A stretch of DNA of 62,000 nt from Zygnema cylindricum (GCA_037447655.1 JBBHKE010003364.1:1-62000); one strand, 5' to 3'; shown: positions 1 to 10,832, counted from the first letter of the stretch. The notes: generated from the letters alone by a model not told the origin. Translations and numbers: made by a program.

Positions 1-489
1 ATGTCACTACATGTGCAAATACTGGCAGCCACGGTTCCTGTACTGCGTTGCCACTAGAATGGAATCTGTTGTCAGCCACGCAAGGATTGGGAGTTTGGGA
101 ATGCACATACGGAACTTTCACATCGACTCACCAGAATCTTCGTTATCGACTCAAAATCAGAATATAAACTACGCGACAAAAAACGTAATGACAAATTTCA
201 GAATGTGTGATTGACTGATTTCCATACCCGAAAGGTAACAGTACCCGCCAATCGCTATTACAGTAAAGGAATAAATAGCATTAAAAAATAACTAGTGTTA
301 TTAACGCTAATTAAGAAATAAAAAAATTCAAAAAAAACATATATACTAATTAGGGTGAAGTTCCATTAGGGTATTCTGTAATTGTACGGCTAACATTACA
401 GAATGCTACATTTCGAACGAAGTTCCATTGCGCAGAATCTATAATCCACGTGTTAGCAAAAGAGTAATGACACGTAGCTGGAGGAGTCT
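1..489. other. Unassigned left edge with retroelement-like tail
   Basis: No gene is supported here. Positions about 250-340 are AT-rich. Positions about 355-475 resemble 37,695-37,815 and its copy at 43,719-43,839: both have a gtgaagttc(c/t)att start, an inverted repeat around an AATTGTACG core (here TTCTGTAAT with ATTACAGAA), and a downstream taatccac(g/a)tgtt motif. This is probably a repeat fragment of the same type as that block. The reverse transcriptase fragment begins abruptly at about 490. Confidence 0.4.
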
Positions 490-1672
490 ACAAGGCTCGG
501 TTAGTGGCGAAGGGATTTACCCAGAAAGAGGGAATTGACTACGAGGAGACTTTTGCTCCGCTCGTCAAGTTTCTTCCGGAAACCCTTCCGTTCGGATACT
601 TCTCAGTATGGCAGCAACAAAAGACATGGAAGTGCATCAGATGGACATCAAGACGGCCATCCTACATGAAGAGTTGGAAGAGGAAATTTTTATGCGACAG
701 TCCGAGGGATTTGTGGAGCAAGGGGAGGAAAGCAAGGTATGCCGATTGATCAGATCTTTGTATGGAATGAAACAGGCGCCTAGGCAATGGAAGAAGAAGC
801 TCGATGAGTTTCTTACAGGTTTGGGATATATTTGGATCAGCTCAGATCACTCCATTTATTTGTTTGAAGATGAGGAAAGAATTACTTTTATTGCAATTTA
901 TGTTGATGATTTGCTTGTTTTAAGTAAATCTATGGATAACATAAATAAAGTGAAAAATGATCTAAACAGAAGATTTGAGATAAAGGATATGGGAGAAGCA
1001 AGGTATATTTTGGGAATTCAGGTAGAGAGAGACGGAGATAGAAAGATGATAAGATTAACTCAAAAGGAGGCCATTGGAAACATTTTAGAAAAATTCCAAA
1101 TGGATAAGGCTAATAGTTGTACCACTCCTATGGAATTAAAGAAGGGAAGTGAGGGGAGTGTGGAAGAGGGAGTTATAATCTTAGATGATGAGGTAGGCGC
1201 GGAAGAGAAAAGAAATATGCATACCATCTCTTATAGACAAGTAGTGGGCAGCCTAATATATTTCATGAATTGTACCCGTCCGGACATAGCCGCAGCTGTA
1301 GGAGTACTAAGTAGGAGTCTGAATGCTCCCACTAAGAAAGATTGGGAGGTAGCTAAGAGAGTCCTTAGAAATCTCATAGGGACTAGGGATATATGGTTAC
1401 ATTTGGATGGGAACAATACTGACATCACCACTTCGAGTGATACCAACTATGGGGATGCTCCAATGAGGAGATGCACATTTGGATATATATTGTATGTGGG
1501 TGATGGGGCTTGCTGCTGGAGCAGCAAGCAGCAAAAGGTCATTGCTCAATCTACCATGGAAGCTGAGTACATGGCTTCTTGCTGTGCTGTAAAAGAATTA
1601 ATGTGGGTCAAGTCTTTGCTTGGTAAGCTTGGTCATCTTAAGAGTGGTGTCCAAAAAATGCTTTGTGATTCC
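490..1672 (+). pseudogene. Copia reverse transcriptase-RNase H fragment (RLC-0)
   Basis: This piece of Ty1/copia pol starts abruptly inside the reverse transcriptase at the [23 protein letters not shown] block, shifts frame near 590-610 and then reads openly to about 1,670. Visible motifs are [31 protein letters not shown], the polymerase YVDDLL at about 899-916, TRPDIAAAVGVLSRSLN, and the RNase H segments GDGACCWSSKQQK and STMEAEYMAS. It lacks gag, protease, integrase and the first part of reverse transcriptase. Coding stops at CDS near 1,670, where a short inverted piece begins. It would have made cDNA and removed the RNA strand. It is closest in sequence to RLC-7 and RLC-1. It is a dead fragment, although its polymerase motif is intact. 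Confidence 0.9.
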
Positions 1673-1673
1673 C

Positions 1674-1732
1674 CTAACAAAGCTAACTCTGATATCCATG
1701 TGTTTGGCTTTAAAGTGATGTTTAAGATTGGC
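1674..1732 (-). other. Microinversion of the RNase H tail
   Basis: Read on the minus strand, these about 60 bases encode NLKHHFKAKHMDIRVSFVR. That is the stretch expected a few codons after the CDS where the plus-strand RNase H reading stops. The piece has therefore been flipped in place, with loss of the bases between (normally CDNQAAIAISANP) and of the rest of the RNase H tail. Confidence 0.8.
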
Positions 1733-1747
1733 CGATGTCGTTACCAT

Positions 1748-2473
1748 GTAGCCTAGCACCTGTGTTGAAGCATATAGGGTACGATAGCTACTTAAAGACG
1801 TGGAAATAGAGAAGTTCATTTAACTGATGAACGGACCACAATCACATCGACATAGTTAAATAGAATTACATCGAAAAGTACTGGTTGTATTTTTAAGGGC
1901 TATTAATTAAGGTCGATATCAATTGGATGGCGAAGAAAGAAGCCGGGATCACGGAATGGACGATTTGGCGGTTTGCGGTCACAGCCACACCGGGTGACAC
2001 GTGGCAACATGACATTGGATAGAGGCATCTCCGGGACATACCATGGCGAACCCGGATATGGCAGGCGTCGTCCTCTTGGCCATGTCGTACAATGGCCGTA
2101 CAGAAAGTACTCCGGGCCAAGTACCTTTCTGTACTGTAGAGTGAATTGATTGGCTTCTTACTTCAGTAGTAGAGGGATTAGGGAGGGGTTTAAGACTTAG
2201 GAAAATAATAGATAGCCGCCTCTCTCTCTCAAAGAGCTCCTGTATAAAAGGTCATCTTTGACCATTGATAACTTACTGCTCAGGGGAGCAAATTCAAGGA
2301 TTCTTTTTGAAGTAGACTCAGGGGAGTATGCTCTTCCAAGGGGAGCAGTTTGGTCAGTCTGTATTATGTTAGGGTGTCACTATTACTCGTACAAAGACAA
2401 GGGGATTGAGGCTATCCTAAGGGATTTTGGTAAGTTGCCTACTCTGAGTACCAATGGAGGTCTCATAGTTACA
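1748..2473 (+). repeat. RLC-1 5' LTR, truncated at its start
   Basis: The front third, including the tRNA-like part, is missing. What remains shows the G-box region (GACACGTGGC near 1,996), a GTAC cluster near 2,083-2,140, the CTCTCTCTC/AAAGAG element, the TATA box GTATAAAAGG near 2,243, and the GACTCAGGGGAG hairpin near 2,318. It ends before AGTTATGGGCC. It lies between the RLC-0 RNase H and the RLC-1 gag, so it could also be the former 3' LTR of RLC-0, in an LTR-sharing tandem. Confidence 0.8.
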
Positions 2474-3655
2474 AGTTATGGGCCAACCCTCTAGGGTGCC
2501 CACATTTAATGGAACTGGGTTCATCTATTGAGAAAGTATGATGATAGGAGCCCTATGTGAGAAAATATTTTGGGGAATAGTGAGTGGGCGAGTAAAAAAT
2601 CCATATGGTCTTGCTAACCCTCCAAGGTTTGGAGGAAGCAGATTTGCTAAGAAACTAGATCCACCGCCATCAGAGGACCTAAAAGACGAAAAAAGCATCG
2701 TGATGGAAAAAGGGAAAGAAAAAGAGAAAACCACACCTATAGTAACCGGTTCTTTTTTCATGTCTCCTATTCCGAGGAATGAGGAGAATGCCATCGATAC
2801 CTGGGACTACAACAATATGGCGGCCAAACACTTTATCCTCCGACATTTCACACAAGGACTCGCAGGTCCTCATTTGGAGGTGGAAAAGGCATCCGATCTG
2901 TGGGATGCGCTTATAGAGATGTACCGGAGCGGTACGATTCGCGAACAGAAGGTGGCGGAGCAAAAGATCAATAGATACTTTCAAAAAGGAGAGAGGATGC
3001 TCGATTTTTGCAAAAAGTTGGCTATACTCTTCGTGGATTTTAAGTGTGCCGGAAAGGTATAAACCGAGAAGGCAAAGGTTCATTGCTTACTCATGAAACT
3101 ACCCAATGAGTATAAAACATTGTGAACCGGATACAAGATCTGCCAAACTCCAAGTGGATATGGAATTCGGTAGTTGGTATGATCCTCGTCCGAGAGAATA
3201 CTATCAAAATCCGGAGGGGAGTTAAGAGTGGACAAGCCTTGGCGGTCGGAGCAAGTTGGAAAAACAAAGATTCACGGAAACCCCTTAGAAGTCATGGAGG
3301 GGGAGACCAGACAAATCAATCAGATGAGTCCGGAACAAGGGGGCCTAAGGGGCTTTGTCATTCTACAAGTAACTTGGGCATTACATGGCGAAATGTACCA
3401 AACTGACCGAGCTTCGGATCAAGGAGGGGCAGACCGGGGGTCTGCCACGAGGAAAGAAAAAGTCACTTGTCACACAGGTTACTTGAGGAGGAATCTCATG
3501 AGGAGGATGACGAACTTCTTTTGGATGAGGAGTTGGAGGCAAAGACATAAGTCGAAATTCCACGGAAGTAGAAACATGCTTTCGATGGACTGAAAGGTGA
3601 AGGGGGTTGGATTGTGGATTAACGTGCCTCCATGCACATGTGCAAGGATAAGCCT
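2454..3655 (+). pseudogene. RLC-1 gag and protease remnant
   Basis: Gag begins at the ATG in the LTR end (MEVS, then a TAG) and runs into QVMGQPSRVPTFNGTGFIY, which spans the primer binding site. The capsid-like part follows (WDYNNMAAKHFILRHFTQGLAGPHLEVEKASDLWDAL, in pieces). Frames break near 3,060, 3,120 and 3,400. The zinc-knuckle region near 3,355-3,400 is out of frame and degraded. In the protease, the catalytic DSGAS has become D-stop-RAS at about 3,617-3,630, followed by MHMCKDKPLFTK. Gag would package RNA and protease would cut the polyprotein; neither can work here. Confidence 0.85.
2474..2487 (+). other. Primer binding site of RLC-1 (half-tRNA iMet type, mutated)
   Basis: AGTTATGGGCCAAC directly follows the LTR end. 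It matches the family site GGTTATGGGCCCAC, the complement of the initiator tRNA-Met anticodon arm, with two changes. Confidence 0.75.
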
Positions 3656-4904
3656 TTGTTCACTAAGTTGAGAAAGATTCCTACAGTAGAGATTGAATAT
3701 AGGGATGGGAGGGTAGTTACCACTACTTATGTAGGATCGGTAGATTTGAAAGTCATAGTGGAAGGGAAAAACTCAATAGCTACATTCTCCGATCTATTGT
3801 TTATTCCGGGGTTAAACAAAAACCTTATCTCTACATATGTATTAGATGATAAAGGTTTTGAAACTTGCACGAGAAAAGGAGTTTTTACAGCTAGCTTTGA
3901 GGAAGATGTGTATTTCACTGCTGACAAAGGTAGCGAATGAATGTTCAGGCTTGCTTTAAGTAATGAAAAACTCAAACTTTACTATACTGGTGTCAATGAT
4001 ATTATGTTGTGGCATAAGACACTTGGGCATGTGAATCTAGAAAAGCTAAAAGAAATGAAAAAGATGGGAGCAGGTAAAGGGATACACTTTGGGGAAAATG
4101 AGAACATAAGTGATTGCAATGGGTGTGCTCAGGGTAAAGCACATAGATTACCATTTCCAAAGGAAGCAACCTATAAAGGAGATGAAGTTCTTGATTTGGT
4201 ACACACAGACATTAGCGGACGGGCAAGAGTGCCATCACCCGGAGGGAAAAGATTTATGCTAACCATTACCAATGATTGGTCTTGGTACTCCCGGATATAT
4301 TTTTTGAAAAACAAATCAGAATTTCTAGAGTATTTCAAAAAATATAAGGCATGGGCTGAGAAGCTTCACGAGACCTCAATAAAGAGAGTAAGAAGTGACA
4401 ATGGAGGGGAATATACCTCCAATCAGTTTGAGGAGTTTTGAAGAGAGGATGGTGTGCAACATCAAAAGAGAGTTCCGGAAAACCCGAAACAGAATGGTGT
4501 TGCTAAGAGATTGAATAGGACATAGAATGATAGTGCCCGGAGTATTTTGTCAGATAAAAGGATAGGGAAAAGATTTTGGGCTGAAGCTATGAATTGTGCT
4601 AATTATTTGAGAAATAGAGTACTTAATTCAATGGTGAGAGGTCACACCCTATATGAGAGATGGACCGGCCGAAAACCAGATCTATCTCGCTTAAAGGTTT
4701 TCGGTAGTAAAGTCTTCAGTTTAGATACAGATAAATCTAACTGGAAACTACATCCTAAAATGAAACCCAGATACTTGTTGGGATATGATGAGGATGTAAA
4801 AGGGTATAGAGTGTATGATCTAAAGAGAGAAGATATAATTCTAGTAAAGCACCTGGTAGCTATGGATGAAGGGAAGTCAATAGATCCCTTGAAATCCTCA
4901 AAAA
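3632..4904 (+). pseudogene. RLC-1 integrase remnant, cut by RLC-2
   Basis: Pre-integrase zinc-binding residues are visible (WHKTLGHVNLEKL, then CNGCAQGKAH near 4,100-4,145). The catalytic core follows, with the first Asp in VHTDI near 4,200 and the second in RSDNGGEYTSNQFEEF near 4,390-4,440, ended by a stop. The third catalytic region (NPKQNGVAKRLNR) has Lys where related copies have the catalytic Glu. The C-terminal block VFGSKVFSLDTD and YRVYDLKREDIILVKHLVAMDEGK runs to the RLC-2 insertion at 4,904. Stops are at about 3,940, 4,441 and 4,525. The intact protein would insert element DNA into the chromosome. Confidence 0.88.
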
Positions 4905-5889
4905 TGTTGAAATTATTAGATTTATGTGGTATTTTCTAGACCTAAATAGTTCAGTACAAAAAGAAAAAGAAAAAGGCGGACAGCCTGCCTCCACCTCCTC
5001 TCTCTACCCACCATACTTGTTGTAGTCACTGAGGGATAGGGAGGGTGGTTGAGCCATGGCTATCCTAGCTCTGCATGTAAGACTAAAGAGTGACCTAAGT
5101 CACTCTCAACAAAAAATTGAGTCCGGCAGGACTCGAACCTCCGACCGGCAGAGCGCGGCATAGCCGTTAGCTCTAACCAGTCTGTCGTAGAAATTCGTTA
5201 AGAGATATAGGGTTCAATATTTATTTAAACAATTGTATGGTATTGAAATCAATTCCCTGGAATTTGAACGAAGGAACATAGAATTTGTTAAAATTTAGTG
5301 CGGACGTTATTTCACACGAAACAAATGAATCGGATATTTGTTTCGATGGTTGACATTTAATGTCGGATTTAATCCGACGGCACATATCATCGCCGAGATC
5401 GCGGAATGATCACTTTGGCTTTTATAAACGTGGCATGACTTCGCGCCGTGTGGAAGGATGACATTCAGTCGCGGGAATTCCAAAGAATGTACGGACGAGC
5501 TGAAAAGTGGCCTTTGTACACAGGTCGTACAGAAATGACATCGGGTGTAGTACCACTCTGTAGTTTACAGTCATATGATTGGTTCATATTTCAGTAGATA
5601 GGGGCTGTGAGAGGGGTTTAGGACTTAGGAAATTTGGTAGGCAGTCACCTCTCTCTAAAAGACTTTGTATAAAATTGCCATTTTTGCCGGCTCATAACTA
5701 ATCCGTTGATTGGCCGTTTTCAGTGATTCTTTTTGCTACCGACTTAGGGGAGTCCACGCTATACAGGGTTGCAGTCAAATTGTCAGTTTGCCTTCTTAGA
5801 CAACAATGGTTGTGGCTTGAAGTGGGTTAGTTAAATACAATCTAAAGGCTTATTGTATTCTGTGGTCAAATGGAAGACACACAATTTCA
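4905..5889 (+). repeat. RLC-2 5' LTR
   Basis: It runs from TGTTGAAATT to ATTTCA. It carries the antisense tRNA-like module at 5,119-5,186, a CCATGGCT motif near 5,056, a TATA-like GTATAAAATT near 5,670 preceded by CTCTCTAAAAGA, and the GACTTAGGGGAGTC hairpin near 5,744. The gag ATG (5,870) lies inside the LTR end. Confidence 0.9.
5119..5186 (-). other. tRNA-like module in RLC-2 5' LTR
   Basis: On the minus strand this reads like a tRNA: GACAGACTGGTTAGAGC at the 5' end (D-arm/box A-like TGGTTAGAGC) and a perfect box B GGTTCGAGTCC (plus-strand 5,129-5,139) in a T-arm-like hairpin. No clean acceptor stem is evident, so it is called tRNA-derived, not a working tRNA gene. Confidence 0.7.
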
Positions 5890-6990
5890 GGTTATGGGCC
5901 CACCCTCTAGGGTGGCCACCTTCGATGGATCTGGGTTCATCTATTGGGAAGCCATGATGATGAGAGCTTTGTTTGAAAAATGATACTTGGGTATCGTTAG
6001 TGGCCAAGTGAAATGTCCACCTTCCGGAACTCCACCAGGATTTGGAGGAGTAAGGTTTCCAGCAGCAACGGCTGCCTCAACAGAGGAGGCAGATGATGGG
6101 GAAAGCAGTGTGTCCGAAAAGGGGAAAGGGAACGAGACACCCCTCACTCCTATTGCCACAGTATCGAGATAGGCGACTGTGAAGACCGCGGAGAACGATA
6201 CTCAAATGTGGGAGGATGTAAACATCGTTGCCAAGAACTTCATTCTGAGGCACCTCACTCAAGCTTTGGCCACCCCTCATCTTCACATTTACAAGGCTGG
6301 GGAGTTGTGGGTAAGTTTGGTGGAGATCTATAGAGCTCGAACTTTTTAAGAGCTCCAGTTGGCTGAGCAAAAGCTAGTGAGTTACATTTCCAAAAGAGGA
6401 AAGATGTTAGATTACTGTAACGATCTTTCTTGTTTGTATATGGAGATGGAGAGTGTCGGATGGACAGGTACAATGAAAATGAAAGTTAACACTCTTATCA
6501 TGAAGTCACCAGATGAGTACGAGAACATAGTGTACCAAGTACAGGAAATGCATGATAGTTCATGGAAATGGAACACAGTGGTCTGGATGATACTTGTGTA
6601 GGAAAACATAATGGGATTAGGAGAGGAAGAAAGACCATTCAAGCTCGAGCAGTAGGAGGGGACCGATGGGGGAAGGACTCGAAGAAACCATACAAAGGGA
6701 AAGAGATCATTTTGGAGGACCGAGGCCTCTAAAGGGTCTTTGTCATTTTTGCAAAAAGCCGGGACACTTCATAGCAGATTGTGTCAAGCTCTGAGAGCTA
6801 AGGCTCCAAGAGAACCGTGGAGGGAGTTCTTCCTGAGGGAAGAAAAAAACACTTGTGGTCAAAAAAGTGACAAGAGAAACTAAAGACGAGTCCTCAAAGG
6901 AGGACGGGGAGCTTCTTCTTGACGAGATTCTGGAGGAGAAGAAGATCCCTCGGAGACAGTAGTGTGCCCTTGAAGCAATTCGAGAAGCGC
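5870..6990 (+). pseudogene. RLC-2 gag remnant
   Basis: It opens with MEDTQFQVMGPPSRVATFDGSGFIYWEAMMM in the LTR/primer-site overlap and is closed early by a TGA near 5,980. Capsid-like text follows in changing frames (MWEDVNIVAKNFILRHLTQALATPHLHIYKAGELW; then MLDYCNDLSCLYMEMESVGW at 6,402-6,465). The zinc knuckle near 6,740-6,790 reads CHFCKKPGHFIADCVK. Stops lie near 5,981, 6,172, 6,347 and 6,600. The product would have been the RNA-binding shell protein. Confidence 0.87.
5890..5903 (+). other. Primer binding site of RLC-2 (half-tRNA iMet)
   Basis: GGTTATGGGCCCAC begins at the first base after the LTR. It is exactly complementary to GTGGGCCCATAACC of the initiator tRNA-Met anticodon stem-loop. 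It also encodes VMGPP of Gag. Confidence 0.85.
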
Positions 6991-6999
6991 CATAGGAAG

Positions 7000-8400
7000 G
7001 GTGGATCATTCACTCACGTGCATCCATGCATATGTGTCGTGAAAAGGAACTCTTCACTAAGCTAATAAAGATCACTACAGTAGAGATAGAGTATGGGGAT
7101 GGGAGAGTGGTTACTACGGATCTAGTGGGGTCAGTAGATTTGAAAGTCTTAGTGGAGGGTAAGAATTCTATACTTACATTCTCAGATGTGCTCTACATTC
7201 CTCACCCGAGTAAAAATCTTGTCTCTACGTTTGTGTTAGATGACAAAGAGTTTGATACCTTCACTAAAAATGGAGTCTTTACAGCTAAGTATGGGATGAA
7301 GTTTACTTCACGGCAGATAAAGGTAGCCAAGGAATGTTTAGGCTTAACCTGAGTAATGAAAAGAAGAATGCTTACTATGTTAGTGTTCCTAAATTGATGA
7401 TTTCGCATAAGCGGTTGGGGCATGTGCATTTAGATAGGTTGAGGGAAATGAAAAAACTTGGGGTTGTAGAAGCATTCAGTTAGGGGATAATGAAATGATG
7501 GATGATTGTAGTGGTTGTGCTCAAGGTAAGGCTCACAGACTTCCCTTTCCCAAAGCCGCCATATATAGAGGTTAGAAAGTACTAGATTTGGTCCACACGG
7601 ATATTTAGGGACCTACAAAAGTACCTTCGGTTGGAGGAAAGAGGTTTATATTGACAATAACCGATGACTAGTCTAGATACTCTAGAGTGTATTTCCTCAA
7701 AACAAAGTTTGAAACATCAACTAACTTCAAAGAATATAAAGCCTGGAGTGAGAAGTTGCATGAAACCCCCATTAAGAGAATAAAGAGTGATAATGGGGGG
7801 GAATATACCTCTAACCAGTTTGAGGAATATTTGAGAGATAACGGTGTGTAGCACCAAAAAAATATACCATATAACCCGGAACAAAATGGGGTAGCTAAGA
7901 GGTTAAATCAAACACTAGGAGATAGTGCATGCAGTATGTTGGCCGACAAGAAAATATGAAAGAGATTTTGGGCAGAGTCAATGAGCTGTGCCAACTACAT
8001 TAAGAATAGAGTCCTTACCTCAGCTGTAAAGGGAGTGACACCTTATGAGAGATGGGCTGGATTGAAACCAGATATCTCACACGTTAAAGTGTTCGGTAGC
8101 CAAGTTTACAGTCTTGTTAGAGATAGGAAAAACAGGAAACTAGATGCTAAGGGAAACCCTAGATACTTTGTGGGATATGAGGAGGATGTTAAGGGATATA
8201 AAGTCTATGATTTAGCAAAGAAAGATATCATTCAGGTCAAACACCTAGTTGTCATGGATGAAGGGAAGTCATTTGACCTCTTCAAATATACAAAGAAGAT
8301 AAAAATCGGATTTGAGTCCAAAAGTGAGGAGAACTCGATCGTTCCCGAAATGGACATGAGTGAAACCATGATTGCAGATTCACGGGGGATCCGAGATACA
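7000..8400 (+). pseudogene. RLC-2 protease-integrase remnant
   Basis: The protease site is HSRASMHMC near 7,010-7,040, where related copies have DSGASMHMC, so the catalytic Asp is lost. The beta-strand segment KITTVEIEYGDGRVVT follows. The integrase has a zinc-binding part (HKRLGHVHLDRL, CSGCAQGKAH at about 7,510-7,540), the LVHTDI Asp near 7,590, and KSDNGGEYTSNQFEEYLRD near 7,785-7,835. NPEQNGVAKRLNQ again has Lys in place of the catalytic Glu. A C-terminal VFGSQVYSL block ends it. There are stops at about 7,352, 7,575, 7,605, 7,668, 7,848 and 7,957. Confidence 0.87.
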
Positions 8401-8948
8401 TGAGACTCACCGAAAACCTCACATACTCATATGGACTTCGAGGAGATAGAAGAAGTGGGACTAGAACAGGCTTCCATGGACAAGGGAGCCGATGAGACAG
8501 TGAGGAGAAATCCAAGACTTCCATCCATTCCAGCTTCAGAGTTTGAGGGAGGGAGAAGGAGCAGCAAAAGGATACAGGAAAAACATGCCGCTCATAAGGT
8601 AACTAAGTTATCTAAGCCGGATGAGCCTTAGTCTTACTCGGAGGCAGTGAATAGTCCAGATTAAGAAAGACGGATAAGAGCCATTAACTATGAGATGGCC
8701 TCTATCAAGGAAGCAAATACTTAGGAACTAGCGGATTCTCCTCCAGATAGAAAACCTATAGGGTGTAAATGGGTATTTAAACTAAAACTGAACCAAAATA
8801 ATACCATTGAGAGATATAAAGTTCGATTTGTAGCGGAAGGGTTCACCCAAAAGGAGGGGATTGACTATGAGGAGACCTTTACTCCAGTTGTTCGGTTCCC
8901 ATCAGTAAGGATTCTTCTCAGTTTGGCAGCAGCGAAAGACATGGAAAT
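8401..8948 (+). pseudogene. RLC-2 linker and first part of reverse transcriptase
   Basis: The acidic linker (RNPRLPSIPASEFEGGRRSSKR, 8,508-8,571) leads into reverse transcriptase ([15 protein letters not shown] near 8,749-8,795; [25 protein letters not shown] near 8,829-8,905; SLAAAKDMEI ending at 8,948). RLC-3 starts at the next base. Stops are near 8,401, 8,630, 8,662 and 8,722. Confidence 0.88.
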
Positions 8949-9306
8949 TGTTGATATTTGAGTAGTTTCTAGGTCTGTATTATAATAGGAAAATGGTAGA
9001 GGCAGTCTGCCTCTAACTCCCTTCTCCAAGCCCCCACACTTGTTGTAGTCACTTAAGGCTGGGTAAGGTGAGAGAGCCATGGCTGCCTAAAGCTTTCTAG
9101 CAAACAGTTAGCAAAAAAATAGATGGGTTTACATATAGTATTGACGGACCCACGAATTGATCCTGGTCTTTGCCGTCCGTCAATGTAGTCGTTAGCTTTG
9201 TCCCTTAAGTCTAGAACTAGTGCTAAGATATATAGGGTTTGTTAAATATATAAATAGTTACACATAGAGCAATTTATTTAACGAGAAATGGATATGTAGT
9301 GCATAG

Positions 9307-10622
9307 TGTTGATATTTATATATTTTCTAGGTCTGATTTAGGATAGAAAATAGAAAAGTAGCAGAGGCAATCTATCTCTAACCTCCTTCTCTAAGCCCCC
9401 ACACTTGTTGTAGTCACTGAAGACTGGAGAGGGAGCTAGAGCCATGGCTGCCTAAGCTCTCCAGAGAGACAGGAATAGATAATAGGTATGTTTACTAAAA
9501 AGGTATTTGACGGACCCAAGAGTTGATCCAAGTACTTATTGTCTGTCAAACATCCCGTAACCGTTAGCTTTGTCCATTTAGTCTAGGACTAGTGCTATGA
9601 CATATAAGGTTTGATAGATATTTAAATAGTTATAGGTAGGGTTTTCCTTTAAACTGGGTTACAGTATATAGGGCATAAAAACAGTTGTACTTTTAGTATC
9701 GGACAAAATAAATAGTACGAACATTTATTTCGACGATCCGTTTTAAATGACGATGTAAATCGGACGGCCGTGGTTAGCGCCAACGTCGCGGAAAAGAAAA
9801 TTTGGTTGTTTGCACACACCGCCACTCCGACTAACACGTGGCAACATCATACGGGCTTACAGAATTTCCGGAACGGAAGAAAACAAATCCAAAGTGACAA
9901 ATGTTGCAATATGGCGATTTCGTACAATGTACGTACAGAAAGTACTCCCACACTTGTACTTTCTTGTACGGTACCGTTTTTCAAATGTGGCATAACCTAG
10001 AGCCACGTGGAGAGATAACATTTGGCAGCACGATTTCCGGGAATTAAAAGAATGAGTCCGGATAAGACACGTGCTGGTTTTTGGCCATGTCGTACGATGG
10101 TCGTACTAAAGGTACACCGACACTTGTACCTTTATGTACTATATACTAATATGATTGGTCCATAACTCAGTACTAGAGGGTTAAGAGAAGGTTTTCGGAC
10201 TTAGATTATTTCAGGTAGTTAGCCACCTCTCTCCCAGAGAGCATTTGTACAAAAGCCAAACTTTGGCCAACCATAACTATCAATTCAATGGACCAATTTC
10301 CATGATTGTTGTTGCTGCAGACTCAGGGGAGTCTAGGTTACACAATGGTGTAGTCGGTCTGAGTTTTTGCTTGCCTCGGTGGCTGTATTTCTATGGGAAG
10401 TTCAAAATGGGTGAATGTGTCCAAATCTCATATTATAACTTTGCATTCTGTGTTGGAACTGAGCCCACAAAAAGTCTTACTTCACAGGGGTGAAGCTATA
10501 CTGGGGTTTTGATTCTCAAGGGGTCAACATTTTGGTTTATATAAACTTGGAGTCGGCACTATCTAGATTAGCTTCCTTTGGACTTGCGAATTCTGTGTGG
10601 CAATGGAGCCCATAGATTTTCA
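9307..10622 (+). repeat. RLC-4 5' LTR with duplicated U3 module
   Basis: At 1,316 bp it is longer than the 1,180-bp LTRs of RLC-5. The extra length is a second U3 module. One G-box/GTAC dyad lies at about 9,834-9,970 (AAAGTAC 9,939-9,945 with GTACTTT 9,956-9,962). Another lies at about 9,999-10,140 (AAAGGTACA 10,108-10,116 with TGTACCTTT 10,125-10,133). An antisense tRNA-like segment spans about 9,507-9,590. CTCTCTCCCAGAGAG precedes a TATA-like GTACAAAAG near 10,240. Confidence 0.88.
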
Positions 10623-10832
10623 GGTTATGGGCCCACCATCTAGGGTGCATATGTTCGATGGAACAGACTTCACTTATTAGGAGTTTACCATGGAGGGATT
10701 CCTTTTCGAGAAATTTTATGGGGAATTGTTTCGACTAGAGAGGTGTCCGCCACCGAGCTTTGGAGGAGCTCACTATGGAGAATCATCAGGGGCTGCCCAA
10801 AAAACTAATCGGAGTTCAGATGTAACGGATGG
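10603..10832 (+). pseudogene. RLC-4 gag, first part
   Basis: It reads MEPIDFQVMGPPSRVHMFDGTDFTY, a stop (TAG where related copies have Trp), then EFTMEGFLFEKF and on to SSDVTDG. There RLC-5 interrupts it; the last five bases GATGG are the target duplication. The second part resumes at 15,197. Confidence 0.88.
10623..10636 (+). other. Primer binding site of RLC-4 (half-tRNA iMet)
   Basis: GGTTATGGGCCCAC immediately follows the LTR end (TTTTCA). It is an exact match to the family site. Confidence 0.85.

Noticed and set aside
5119-5186. Functional tRNA gene
   Set aside because: Box B is perfect but no full cloverleaf with a 7-bp acceptor stem can be drawn by eye, and the module recurs only inside LTRs. 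Kept as tRNA-like.
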